The position numbers were made by a program, and so were the translations under genes. A stretch of 7,827 nucleotides of DNA from Candidatus Atribacteria bacterium (GTDB lineage Bacteria > Atribacterota > Atribacteria > Atribacterales > Atribacteraceae), in contig JAPLGF010000281.1 of assembly GCA_026390275.1 (NCBI GenBank), positions 1 to 7,827 on the forward strand, given 5' to 3'. Below are positions 1 to 6,621 of this stretch, piece after piece (positions within the stretch are counted from its first letter, which is position 1; each line of letters begins with the position of its first letter). The notes below the pieces were generated by a model. It saw only the letters and a list, made by a program, of their open reading frames with translations. It was not told the DNA's origin and did not search any database.

Positions 1-408
1 ACCGACGGGAAGACCGGAGTGCTGGTCGAGATCAACTGCGAAACCGATTTTGTCGCTCGGACCGAGGAGTTCAAAACGTTTGTTAAAGAAGTATGCCTGC
101 AGATTACGGCTCAATCCCCCCATTGGGTGTCAGCCGATGATGTTCCGGAGAGTATAAAGAATAAAGAACACGAAATTTATTGTGAACAAATGAAAGAAAG
201 TGGAAAACCCGAAGCCGTTCAACAAAAAATCATCGAAGGAAAACTGAATAAGTTTTTCGAAGAGAACTGTTTGTTAGAACAGGAATACATTCGGGAGTCT
301 TCCCAAAAAATAAAAGACCTTCTCGTCGAAACCATCGCCAAAGTGGGAGAAAATATTGTTGTCAGGCGTTTCGTCCGCTTCAAACTTGGTGAAGACGAAA
401 ATGAATGA
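1..408 (+). CDS. tsf: Elongation factor Ts, 3' part (5' end outside window)
   Basis: EF-Ts is the cytoplasmic guanine-nucleotide exchange factor that releases GDP from EF-Tu. The frame is open from base 1 and ends at TGA 406-408, giving 135 visible residues. The conserved core stretch GVLVEINCETDFVAR begins about six residues in, and ENCLLEQ and the C-terminal GENIVVRRFVRF are also typical of EF-Ts. The N-terminal UBA-like domain and the first part of the core, roughly 60-70 residues by comparison with the family, lie upstream of the window. The C-terminus ends soon after the VRRFVRF motif, and the spacing suggests a short EF-Ts of about 200 residues. That resembles Thermus-type forms rather than the longer E. 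coli protein. The GTG at 19 is an internal valine, not a start. The last 8 nt overlap pyrH. rpsB, the usual gene upstream of tsf, would be expected to the left. Confidence 0.96.
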   Translation, partial: TDGKTGVLVEINCETDFVARTEEFKTFVKEVCLQITAQSPHWVSADDVPESIKNKEHEIYCEQMKESGKPEAVQQKIIEGKLNKFFEENCLLEQEYIRESSQKIKDLLVETIAKVGENIVVRRFVRFKLGEDENE

Positions 409-1147
409 TGGAAAACCATGTTTCCATAGAATCCTTTTAAAGTTATCGGGGGAAGCCCTGATGGGCTCCCTCGCCTCTGGTATTGATGTCAAGGTTCTGG
501 ATTACTTTACCCGGGAAATCAAAAAAGTTCATGATTTACATGTGCAAATAGCCATCGTGGTCGGAGGCGGAAACATCTTTCGGGGGAGAATGGCAGGAGA
601 CACCGGAATCAGCCGGGTCACCGCCGATAACATGGGGATGCTGGCCACCGTGATCAATGCTTTGGCTCTTCAGGATCTTCTGGAAAATGCGGGGATTCCG
701 ACCCGGGTACAGACCGCCATCGAGATGAGGGCAGTAGCTGAGCCCTATATTCGAAGACGAGCCATCCGGCATTTGGAGAAGGGAAGAGTGGTGATTATGG
801 CGGCAGGGACCGGCAATCCCTATTTCAGTACCGATACGGCAGCCGCACTCCGGGCAGCGGAGATCCGGGCAGAAGCAGTTCTCAAGGCGACCAAGGTGGA
901 TGGAGTTTATGAGTCGGATCCCGTCATCAATAAATTTGCGGTGAAGTACGAGAGTATTGATTATCTCGAGGTCTTGAATCGAGAACTCAAGGTCATGGAT
1001 TCCACCGCCGTATCACTGTGTATGGACAACAACATCCCCATCATTGTTTTTAATTTCCATACCAGTGAAAATCTTTTAAAAGTGGTCTTAGGGGAAAAAA
1101 TTGGAACCTTAGTCAGTCGGGAGGGAGGACGATGGCTGAACAAATAA
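401..1147 (+). CDS. pyrH: UMP kinase (uridylate kinase)
   Basis: UMP kinase phosphorylates UMP to UDP with ATP, feeding pyrimidine nucleotide synthesis in the cytoplasm. It belongs to the amino-acid kinase fold and is usually hexameric. The 248-residue product matches the family's usual 235-250. Visible motifs are LLKLSGEAL near residue 12, GGGNIFRG at 55-62, the UMP-site ADNMGMLATV around Asp76, GTGNPYFSTDT at 136-146, KVDGVY followed by DP, MDSTA, and PIIVFN near the C-terminus. The start is ATG 401. It gives the normal N-terminus just before the kinase motif and overlaps the tsf stop by 8 nt. A longer reading from TTG 356 would run far into tsf and is unlikely. The ribosome-binding site is weak (GGTG at 388-391), which suggests translational coupling to tsf. 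The 3' end overlaps frr by 16 nt. Confidence 0.97.
   Translation: MNDGKPCFHRILLKLSGEALMGSLASGIDVKVLDYFTREIKKVHDLHVQIAIVVGGGNIFRGRMAGDTGISRVTADNMGMLATVINALALQDLLENAGIPTRVQTAIEMRAVAEPYIRRRAIRHLEKGRVVIMAAGTGNPYFSTDTAAALRAAEIRAEAVLKATKVDGVYESDPVINKFAVKYESIDYLEVLNRELKVMDSTAVSLCMDNNIPIIVFNFHTSENLLKVVLGEKIGTLVSREGGRWLNK
1120..1128 (+). promoter_or_regulatory. Ribosome binding site of frr, inside pyrH
   Basis: Two overlapping GGAGG cores sit in the last codons of pyrH, at 1120-1124 and 1124-1128. The first is 7 nt before the frr ATG at 1132, an ideal spacing. This supports the 1132 start and efficient reinitiation across the 16-nt overlap. Confidence 0.8.
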
Positions 1148-1698
1148 AGGAAGTTCTCAAGGATGTGGAAAAAAGGATGAAGGCGGCAATCAACGTGTTG
1201 AAAGGCGAGTTGTCCCATGTTAAAACTGGCCGGGCCACCCCCGCTCTCATTGAAAACATTTCGGTTGACTATTATGGGAGCGTCGCTGAACTCAAAACCA
1301 TTTCTTCCATCAGTACCCCTGATGCCAAAACCATTCTCATCCAACCGTGGGACAAAAATGCTTTACAACCGATCGAGAAAGCAATCTGGAAATCGGATTT
1401 GGGATTCAATCCGGTGGTCGATGCGAACCTCATCCGGATCAATGTTCCCCCGCTCACCGAAGAACGGCGAAAAGAGATTGCCAAGTTCACCAAAAAATCT
1501 GTGGAGGAGGCCAAGGTAGCCATTCGGAATATTCGGCGAGAGGCGAATGATACCATCAAGAGGCTGGAGAAAGAGGGCATCGTTCCAGAAGATGAAAGTA
1601 AAAAAACAGTGGCAGATGTTCAAAAACTGACTGACGAATGTACCAATGAAATCGATGGGGTATGGGAGAAAAAAGAAAAGGAAATCCTGAATATTTAG
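1132..1698 (+). CDS. frr: Ribosome recycling factor
   Basis: RRF works with EF-G to split the post-termination ribosome so that subunits can be reused. The 188-residue product is close to the usual 185. Visible family features are VKTGRATPALIENI near residues 31-44, where the Arg lies in the hinge between helical and beta domains, then YYG, IRINVPPLTEERRKE in the central part, and RNIRREAND followed by a long charged helix toward the C-terminus. The layout matches the three-helix bundle with an inserted beta domain. ATG 1132 is chosen because it follows a strong Shine-Dalgarno sequence and gives the standard N-terminal length. The start lies inside pyrH (16-nt overlap) and the end lies inside uppS (37-nt overlap). 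pyrH-frr adjacency is one of the most conserved gene pairs in bacteria. Confidence 0.97.
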   Translation: MAEQIKEVLKDVEKRMKAAINVLKGELSHVKTGRATPALIENISVDYYGSVAELKTISSISTPDAKTILIQPWDKNALQPIEKAIWKSDLGFNPVVDANLIRINVPPLTEERRKEIAKFTKKSVEEAKVAIRNIRREANDTIKRLEKEGIVPEDESKKTVADVQKLTDECTNEIDGVWEKKEKEILNI

Positions 1699-2390
1699 CA
1701 TATGGTCTCAACCATATTGCAATGATCATGGATGGGAATGGCCGCTGGGCAAAGAGGCGGGGTCTTCCCCGCCTTGCCGGGCATAAGCAAGGGGTGGAGA
1801 CCGTCCGGAGTGTCGTAGAGGAGTGTGGGGATATCGGCATCCCCTTTCTCACCCTCTATTCCTTTTCCACCGAAAACTGGCAGCGACCGGTCAACGAAGT
1901 GCAGGGTCTTATGGATCTCTTTTTGGAATCAATAGACCGTTTTGGCCCGGAATTGCACAAAAAACGGGTAAGGGTCAGGTTTATCGGGAGAAGGGAAGGA
2001 CTGCCGGAATCCCTTATCCGACAAATGGGGGGGCTGGAACAATTAACCGAAAAGAACACCGATCTCACTCTCAACCTGGCGTTGAACTATGGGGGGAGAG
2101 ATGAGCTGATCCGTTCCTTTCTCCGGTTCCTGAATGATGCCAGCCGACCAGCAAATGGTTTAAATGAAGCGGTTTTCCGAACATACCTGGATACGGGTCA
2201 TCAACCGGATCCGGATATGTTGATTCGAACGGCGGGGGAGAAGCGGTTGAGTAATTTTCTCCTCTGGCAAGTGGCGTACAGTGAGTTGTGGTTTACTGAT
2301 ACCTTATGGCCAGATTTTACGGTTGAACACCTGCATGACGCACTCAATGATTTTGTCAGTCGAAAGAGGAAATTCGGAGGCCTGGGGTAA
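1662..2390 (+). CDS. uppS: Undecaprenyl diphosphate synthase (cis-prenyltransferase)
   Basis: UppS adds isopentenyl diphosphate units in cis to farnesyl diphosphate to form C55 undecaprenyl diphosphate, the precursor of the lipid carrier for peptidoglycan and other wall polymers. The 242-residue product has the usual length. It shows HIAMIMDGNGRWAK with catalytic Asp24, LYSFSTENWQRP, LNYGGRDE, and IRTAGEKRLSNFLLWQ with Arg189, then a C-terminal RKRKFGG. The middle residue of the RTxGE motif is Ala, where Ser or Gly is common, and this is probably neutral. ATG 1662 is the only usable start: an in-frame TGA lies at 1647-1649, and the next in-frame ATG (1722) would remove the conserved His18. 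The gene therefore overlaps frr by 37 nt. Only a weak GGGG (1657-1660) precedes it, which suggests coupling to frr translation. Its substrates come from the pathway of dxr and ispG downstream. Confidence 0.96.
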   Translation: MGEKRKGNPEYLAYGLNHIAMIMDGNGRWAKRRGLPRLAGHKQGVETVRSVVEECGDIGIPFLTLYSFSTENWQRPVNEVQGLMDLFLESIDRFGPELHKKRVRVRFIGRREGLPESLIRQMGGLEQLTEKNTDLTLNLALNYGGRDELIRSFLRFLNDASRPANGLNEAVFRTYLDTGHQPDPDMLIRTAGEKRLSNFLLWQVAYSELWFTDTLWPDFTVEHLHDALNDFVSRKRKFGGLG

Positions 2391-2395
2391 TACCG

Positions 2396-3211
2396 GTGGT
2401 GAATGATGCCAAGAGAAGTGACTTAAAGACCCGGACACTCAGTGTCCTTTTGGCGCTCCCTCTTTTTCTTTTTCTCCTTCTTTATAATCATCTCACCCTT
2501 TTTTCGCTTTTCATCATTCTTTCTTTCCTCTCTATTCAGGAGTTCAATCGCATGGTGTTTCATGGTTCTTCGCGGGACTTCATTCCGGTGGTTCTTTCGT
2601 TATGGGCGGTGGCTCTTTTTTACATTCCCCGGATGGTACGATCGGAATCATTCCCTCTCTTTTGGTGGTATATTTTTCTGCTTGCCGTCATTCTATGGGG
2701 CTTTCTTCATCCCGAAAATATCCTGGAACGGGTTGGTTTCTTTCTTTTCGGAGTGTTGTACTGTGTCATTCTTCCTTTTTTTTGGGTCAGAACCGGTCTC
2801 CAATTTGGACAACTCTTCCTCCTGGGATTTGCGATGCTGGTGTGGATGAATGATATTTTTGCCTATCTGATCGGGACCTGCATCGGACGACATAAGGTGG
2901 TGCCACGCATCAGCCCGGGAAAGAGCTGGGAAGGTCTGATTGGTGGAATATGTACTTCCGGATGCGTGGGGATGGTCTTGAGTCCTTTTTTCTTTCATTT
3001 TTCTTATCTCTGGCAGGGACTCTTCGCTGGTTGTCTGGTGGCAGCGGTTTCTTTCTTCGGTGACATTTTTGAATCAGCGATGAAAAGAGAGTGTCTACTC
3101 AAAGATTCTGGACATTTTCTCCCCGGTCACGGAGGAATCCTTGACCGTTTTGATTCCTTTTTTATGGTCGGGCCGCTTATCTTTTTTATCGGTACCCGGT
3201 GGGGAGGATAA
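2396..3211 (+). CDS. cdsA: Phosphatidate cytidylyltransferase (CDP-diacylglycerol synthase)
   Basis: CdsA is an integral membrane enzyme that makes CDP-diacylglycerol from phosphatidate and CTP, the branch point for phospholipid synthesis. The 271-residue product is close to the family's 260-290. Most of it is hydrophobic, with about seven or eight candidate membrane segments and a Phe/Leu-rich N-terminal half. The diagnostic parts are WMNDIFAYLIG from Trp150, GRHKVVPRISPGKSWEG, and the C-terminal signature from Ser227 to Asp253. That signature (S-x-M-K-R, then KDSG, LPGHGG, LDRFD) fits the PROSITE-style CDS pattern completely. The start is GTG: 2396 or 2399 are both in frame. 2396 is preferred because GGGG at 2384-2387 is 8 nt upstream. 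The ATGs at 2403 and 2406 are out of frame. The gap to uppS is 5 nt and to dxr 1 nt. The pyrimidine-rich DNA at 2450-2530 simply reflects Phe/Leu codons. Confidence 0.95.
   Translation: MVNDAKRSDLKTRTLSVLLALPLFLFLLLYNHLTLFSLFIILSFLSIQEFNRMVFHGSSRDFIPVVLSLWAVALFYIPRMVRSESFPLFWWYIFLLAVILWGFLHPENILERVGFFLFGVLYCVILPFFWVRTGLQFGQLFLLGFAMLVWMNDIFAYLIGTCIGRHKVVPRISPGKSWEGLIGGICTSGCVGMVLSPFFFHFSYLWQGLFAGCLVAAVSFFGDIFESAMKRECLLKDSGHFLPGHGGILDRFDSFFMVGPLIFFIGTRWGG
3203..3207 (+). promoter_or_regulatory. Ribosome binding site of dxr
   Basis: GGAGG lies in the last codons of cdsA, 5 nt before ATG 3213. It sets the dxr start at 3213 rather than the longer in-frame reading from TTG 3141, which would run through cdsA's own conserved C-terminal codons. 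Confidence 0.8.
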
Positions 3212-3212
3212 A

Positions 3213-4397
3213 ATGAAGGTCGTCGTTCTTGGTTCGACTGGATATTTAGGGGAACAGATTCTGGAGGTACTTTCAGAAGAAGCGGGTTTTAAGGTGGTTC
3301 TCCTTTCCGGGTGGCAAAATATCAGCAAACTCCAGGCTCAAATCTCGCAATATCATGTTCCTTATGGCTTTTTGATGAAACAGGGTGTCCCCGTTCCCGA
3401 GATTCCCGGAGTCGTTTTCTTCCCGAATCGGTTGGAAATGGAAGCGTATGTCCTGAGTGAGGAAGTGGAAGGGGTGTTTTTTGCTTCGGCCGGGATTGAT
3501 TTCGTGGATCTTTTCTGGAAACTGCTTCCTACTGGGAAAAAGATTTGGATGGCGAGCAAGGAAATCATCGTCTCAGTGGGAGAATTCGTTCGTTCCCGGT
3601 TTTCCTTTCCGGAACTTACCCAGCTCATCCCCTTAGATAGTGAGCATAATGCCATCTGGCAGATGATTCACGGGAAGAGCCGTTCTGAGGTCGAGAAAAT
3701 TTATCTCACCGCTTCGGGGGGGTCGTTCTATGAGTGGATGGGGGAGATGAATGCCATTACCCCGGAAATGGCTCTTTCTCACCCCAACTGGAAAATGGGG
3801 ACCAAAATCACCGTTGATTCCGCCAATCTCGTCAATAAGGGTTTGGAAGTGATGGAGGCCAGTTATCTTTTTGATTTTCCTTTTGACCAGATTGATGTGA
3901 TCGTCCAGCGGGAGAGTGTCATCCATGCGCTGATCGAGATGAGGGATGGCTTCATCTTTGCCCTCCTATCCCAACCGGACATGAAAGCGGTGGTCCGGCA
4001 TGCTCTTTCACCCCAGGAACGTCAGAATAACCGGTGGAATCGGCTGGATTTTTCTCTTTTAAAGGGCTTACGTTTTGATTACCCGGTTCCGGAACGATTT
4101 CGGGGGTTCTATTTGGCTCGGGAGGCAGGGAAAAGAGGGGGAGGGTATCCCGCTTTTTTTTGTGGGGCAGATGAAGCCTGTGTTCGTGCCTTTTTGCTCC
4201 ACCAGCTCCAGTTTGGTGAAATACCCGTCATTTTAGAAAAAACTTTGGAAAAGGACATCCCGGTACCGGGAGCGGTGGAAGATGTTATGATGATATATAA
4301 AAAAGGATTTCATTTTGCGGAAACCTTGATTAGACAGATAGACCACCATTCCCTTTCCCGGTACCAGCAGAGTAATGAAAAACCTACCTTTTTCTGA
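3213..4397 (+). CDS. dxr: 1-deoxy-D-xylulose 5-phosphate reductoisomerase (divergent)
   Basis: Dxr (IspC) uses NADPH and a divalent metal to convert DXP to MEP, the committed step of the MEP isoprenoid pathway. The 394-residue product has the normal length. It opens with the nucleotide-binding VVLGSTGYLGEQ. Metal and substrate residues are kept: LDSEHNA with Asp142 and Glu144, TASGGSF, SHPNWKMG with His190 and Trp193, and DSANLVNKGLE with Ser203, Asn208, Lys209 and Glu212. Their spacing matches E. coli Ser222, Asn227, Lys228 and Glu231. Several other near-invariant motifs are altered. The usual ANKE is ASKE (Ser115). HPQS-x-IH is QRES-x-IH at 232-238. NAANE near the C-terminal part reads CGADE. 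The catalytic centre looks intact, so I expect a working enzyme, but from a deeply diverged lineage. It starts 1 nt after the cdsA stop and is followed by the only real gap in the cluster. Confidence 0.92.
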   Translation: MKVVVLGSTGYLGEQILEVLSEEAGFKVVLLSGWQNISKLQAQISQYHVPYGFLMKQGVPVPEIPGVVFFPNRLEMEAYVLSEEVEGVFFASAGIDFVDLFWKLLPTGKKIWMASKEIIVSVGEFVRSRFSFPELTQLIPLDSEHNAIWQMIHGKSRSEVEKIYLTASGGSFYEWMGEMNAITPEMALSHPNWKMGTKITVDSANLVNKGLEVMEASYLFDFPFDQIDVIVQRESVIHALIEMRDGFIFALLSQPDMKAVVRHALSPQERQNNRWNRLDFSLLKGLRFDYPVPERFRGFYLAREAGKRGGGYPAFFCGADEACVRAFLLHQLQFGEIPVILEKTLEKDIPVPGAVEDVMMIYKKGFHFAETLIRQIDHHSLSRYQQSNEKPTFF

Positions 4398-4415
4398 AGT
4401 AACATGGTGGTCTAT
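4338..4415. repeat. 12-bp perfect inverted repeat spanning the dxr stop codon
   Basis: ATAGACCACCAT at 4338-4349 is exactly reverse-complementary to ATGGTGGTCTAT at 4404-4415. A further G-T wobble and an A-T pair could extend it to 14. The intervening 54 nt contain the dxr stop (4395-4397) and a small A/T hairpin, gaaaaa 4377-4382 with tttttc 4389-4394. The right arm's GGTGGT (4406-4411) could alternatively pair with ACCACC at 4451-4456, nearer to rseP. The large loop and the lack of an immediate T-run argue against a classical intrinsic terminator. A role in RNA stability or in differential expression of dxr and rseP is inference only. Confidence 0.5.
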
Positions 4416-4491
4416 TTACCCCTCTTTTTCTTTACCCTGGTTTTTATCTTACCACCCAGGCTGATTTTTTAGGACAAAGGAGTACATTGCA
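4398..4491. other. dxr-rseP intergenic region, pyrimidine-rich
   Basis: This 94-nt spacer is the largest non-coding stretch in the window. It is T/C-rich. It contains the right arm of the inverted repeat, a weak 5-bp stem (CCTGG 4436-4440 with CCAGG 4456-4460) followed by six Ts at 4465-4470, and the rseP Shine-Dalgarno AAAGGAG at 4476-4482. I see no convincing -35/-10 pair. The weak stem plus T-run is below what I would call a terminator. Confidence 0.5.
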
Positions 4492-5541
4492 ATGCTCACC
4501 GTACTGGCGACAATATTCGTCATCGGCTTGCTGGTTCTCTGTCATGAATATGGGCATTATGTGATGGCCCGTCTCTTTAAAGTCCGGGTTTTTCACTTTG
4601 CCATTGGATACGGACCGAAGATCTGGTCGACACGACGTGGGGAAACGGAGTATTCCCTTCGGGCTTTTCCCCTCGGTGGATTCACCAAAATGGCCGGGAT
4701 GGGGGAGAATATCATCGAAGGGGGAGATGAAGAAGAGGTTCCGGTGAATCAACGGTTCGACCACAAACCACTCTGGCAGAGGAGTCTGATCGTGGTGGGA
4801 GGACCGGCCATGAACCTGGTACTTTCCATCGTGATCGTCGCCCTGGTTTATTCCATCGTGGGAATCCCCACCAGCAGCCTGCAGATACAAGAAGTGGTGG
4901 TCGGTGGTCCGGCGGAACAGGCCGGGATTATGGCCGGAGATGTGATCGTGGCAGTGAATGGAAAAAAATTAGAAAAGATGGAAGATTTGTCCAACCAGAT
5001 CGCTCTCAATGGAAACCGGGGACTCGGTTTGACTGTAAAGAGGGAGGGGGCAACCCGGGAGGTTCAGCTGACCCCGCGCTGGGATGAAAAAGAAAAGCGT
5101 GCCCTTATCGGTATTCTCTATGGGGTCGAGAATCAAAGGATGAATTTTTTCGTCACCATTTACAAAAGCATAACGACGGTGGTGAACTGGTTTGTGGTGA
5201 GCTTGCTGGGGCTTCTGTATACCATTATGGGACGGATCCCGGTGGAACTCACCGGGATTGTGGGGATCGCGAAAATGTCCGGTCAGGCTGCCAGCTTCGG
5301 TTTTTTGAGCCTTCTCTATTTTTCTTCGCTGATCAGTGTGGCCCTGGCCCTTTTCAATCTCCTGCCGATTCCAGTCCTGGATGGTGGGTATCTGGTTTTG
5401 TTCCTGTATGAGAAGGTCAGGAAGAAACCACTGGATCCCAATAAGATTGGTTTCATCTATATGATCGGTATTGTATTCATCGTTCTGCTGGCGGTGTTCG
5501 TCACTTATCAGGACGTCTTACGAATCATGGCCGGAAAATGA
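4492..5541 (+). CDS. rseP: RseP/RasP-family site-2 intramembrane zinc metalloprotease
   Basis: Site-2 proteases cut transmembrane substrates within the bilayer, such as anti-sigma factors and remnant signal peptides. The 349-residue product has the bacterial single-PDZ layout. A first membrane helix carries the zinc motif HEYGH (18-22, catalytic Glu19). GGPAMN at 103-108 begins the second helix. A PDZ domain spans roughly 128-197, with VVGGPAEQAGIMAGDVIVAVNG. Two or three C-terminal helices follow, including NLLPIPVLDGG, where Asp297 is the third zinc ligand. ATG 4492 is preceded by AAAGGAG (GGAG 9 nt upstream) and places the HExxH helix at the very N-terminus, as expected. The length is nearer to Gram-positive RasP-type single-PDZ enzymes (about 350-420 residues) than to two-PDZ E. 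coli RseP (450). Substrates cannot be deduced. The dxr-rseP-ispG neighbourhood is common in bacteria. The stop overlaps the ispG start by 4 nt. Confidence 0.95.
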   Translation: MLTVLATIFVIGLLVLCHEYGHYVMARLFKVRVFHFAIGYGPKIWSTRRGETEYSLRAFPLGGFTKMAGMGENIIEGGDEEEVPVNQRFDHKPLWQRSLIVVGGPAMNLVLSIVIVALVYSIVGIPTSSLQIQEVVVGGPAEQAGIMAGDVIVAVNGKKLEKMEDLSNQIALNGNRGLGLTVKREGATREVQLTPRWDEKEKRALIGILYGVENQRMNFFVTIYKSITTVVNWFVVSLLGLLYTIMGRIPVELTGIVGIAKMSGQAASFGFLSLLYFSSLISVALALFNLLPIPVLDGGYLVLFLYEKVRKKPLDPNKIGFIYMIGIVFIVLLAVFVTYQDVLRIMAGK

Positions 5542-6599
5542 AGAGAGAAGAAACCATTCCAGTTCAGCTTGGTTCAGTCATCATCGGTGGAACCCATCCG
5601 GTCTCGGTCGAGGCCATGGGACGAACCAATCCTGCTTCGGTGGACGCCTGCCTGGCGGAAATTCTTAGTGTCATGGCGGTTGGTGCTGATGTTTTTCGGG
5701 TGGCCGTCCCGGACGAGGAAGCGCTGGATGGTTTGTTAGAAGTGAAAAAGAGAAGTCCGCTCCCTCTGGTGGCCGATATCCATTTTTGTCCCGAGATGGC
5801 CGTTCGGGCTGCCCTCCAGGGAGTGGAAGGGATCCGGGTGAATCCCGGTACCTTACTGAACCAGGAAAAGTATTCCCAGCTCATTGACATCCTTCGGGAT
5901 CAGAATCTGGTTTTGCGCTTAGGAGCCAATACCGGATCTCTTCCCAGGGAACACCGGGAAAAAGACCGGGTGGAGGGTTTGTTTGAAAGCATCAGTGATG
6001 CCCTGGAGCTTCCCGAGAAAAAAGGTTTTTCCCAGATCATCCTTTCTGCTAAGTCCACCGAGGTGGAAGAAACCATTGCGATTTATGACCGTCTTTCTCG
6101 ATCTTTCCCTTATCCCCTTCATGTTGGTCTCACGGAAGCCGGGGAAGGCCAGGAAGGCATTGTGAAATCATCGATTGCCTTAGGAACCATTTTGCGCCAG
6201 GGGATCGGTAATAATATCCGGGTGTCCCTCACCTCCCGTGACCCGGTGGATGAGACTCAGGTTGCCAATTATATTCTCCGGGCGGTCGGTTTACACCAGA
6301 AAGGAATTGAGGTAATTTCCTGTCCCACCTGTGCTCGAAGAAAGGGAGATGTGGTATTATTTGTACAGAAAGTAAAAAAAGCTATTGCTCACTTTGATCG
6401 TTCGGTCTCCTGTAAAGTTGCCGTCATGGGATGTGAAGTCAATGGTCCGGGAGAAGCCCGGGAAGCCGATCTGGGGCTGGCTTTTGGGCCGTCAACGGCG
6501 GTTCTTTTTGAACACGGGAAGGTTGTGAGAACAGTTTCGCAGGAAAATGCCTGGGTTGAGTTTATGAACAGACTGTACGATCAAACCCAAAAGAGCTAA
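5538..6599 (+). CDS. ispG: 4-hydroxy-3-methylbut-2-en-1-yl diphosphate synthase (IspG/GcpE)
   Basis: IspG is the [4Fe-4S] enzyme that reductively opens MEcPP to HMBPP, the penultimate MEP-pathway step. The 353-residue product has the bacterial two-domain layout, with a TIM-barrel part then a C-terminal cluster domain. Visible motifs are IGGTHPVSVEAM near the N-terminus, RVAVP, LVADIHF, INPG-like RVNPGT, TEAGEGQEGIVKSS, IRVSLTSRDP and SCPTC. Cluster ligands are Cys262, Cys265, Cys299 and Glu306 in MGCEVNGPGEAREAD. Their spacing matches E. coli Cys270, Cys273, Cys305 and Glu312. Some motifs are unusual: the typical SMTNT reads AMGRT, and GVNAGSL reads GANTGSL. ATG 5538 is chosen because it forms an ATGA overlap with the rseP stop and gives the normal N-terminus. 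It has no strong Shine-Dalgarno sequence of its own, so translation is probably coupled to rseP. Confidence 0.95.
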   Translation: MKREETIPVQLGSVIIGGTHPVSVEAMGRTNPASVDACLAEILSVMAVGADVFRVAVPDEEALDGLLEVKKRSPLPLVADIHFCPEMAVRAALQGVEGIRVNPGTLLNQEKYSQLIDILRDQNLVLRLGANTGSLPREHREKDRVEGLFESISDALELPEKKGFSQIILSAKSTEVEETIAIYDRLSRSFPYPLHVGLTEAGEGQEGIVKSSIALGTILRQGIGNNIRVSLTSRDPVDETQVANYILRAVGLHQKGIEVISCPTCARRKGDVVLFVQKVKKAIAHFDRSVSCKVAVMGCEVNGPGEAREADLGLAFGPSTAVLFEHGKVVRTVSQENAWVEFMNRLYDQTQKS

Positions 6600-6605
6600 A
6601 AAGAC

Positions 6606-6611
6606 AGGAGG
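6606..6611 (+). promoter_or_regulatory. Ribosome binding site of proS, supports a TTG start
   Basis: AGGAGG, a full-strength Shine-Dalgarno sequence, lies 10 nt before TTG 6622 and 16 nt before the in-frame ATG 6628. The spacing favours TTG. The resulting N-terminus (M/L)RMTTLFAPTLKE also aligns without offset to known ProRS starts of the MRxS...PTLKE type. Confidence 0.7.
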
Positions 6612-6621
6612 AAGAGTTCCA

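Noticed and set aside
356..400. Upstream in-frame TTG start for pyrH at 356
   Set aside because: It would add 15 residues encoded within conserved tsf sequence; ATG 401 gives the normal UMP kinase N-terminus.
2450..2530. Long pyrimidine-rich tract resembling a low-complexity repeat
   Set aside because: It is explained by Phe/Leu codons of the first CdsA membrane segments; no repeat unit.
3141..3212. Upstream in-frame start for dxr at 3141
   Set aside because: The extension runs through cdsA's signature region. ATG 3213 has GGAGG 5 nt upstream and starts right at the Rossmann motif.
4258..4271. 14-bp perfect palindrome (TCCCGG-TA-CCGGGA) inside dxr
   Set aside because: A palindrome of this size is expected roughly every 16 kb by chance, it has no loop, and it lies within Pro-Val-Pro-Gly codons.
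4436..4470. Possible intrinsic terminator before rseP
   Set aside because: The stem is only 5 bp with a 15-nt loop, and the six Ts begin 4 nt after it; too weak to call.
4444..4890. Antisense open frame of 148 codons opposite rseP
   Set aside because: It is composition-driven, matches no recognisable protein, and lies opposite a clearly coding, motif-rich gene.
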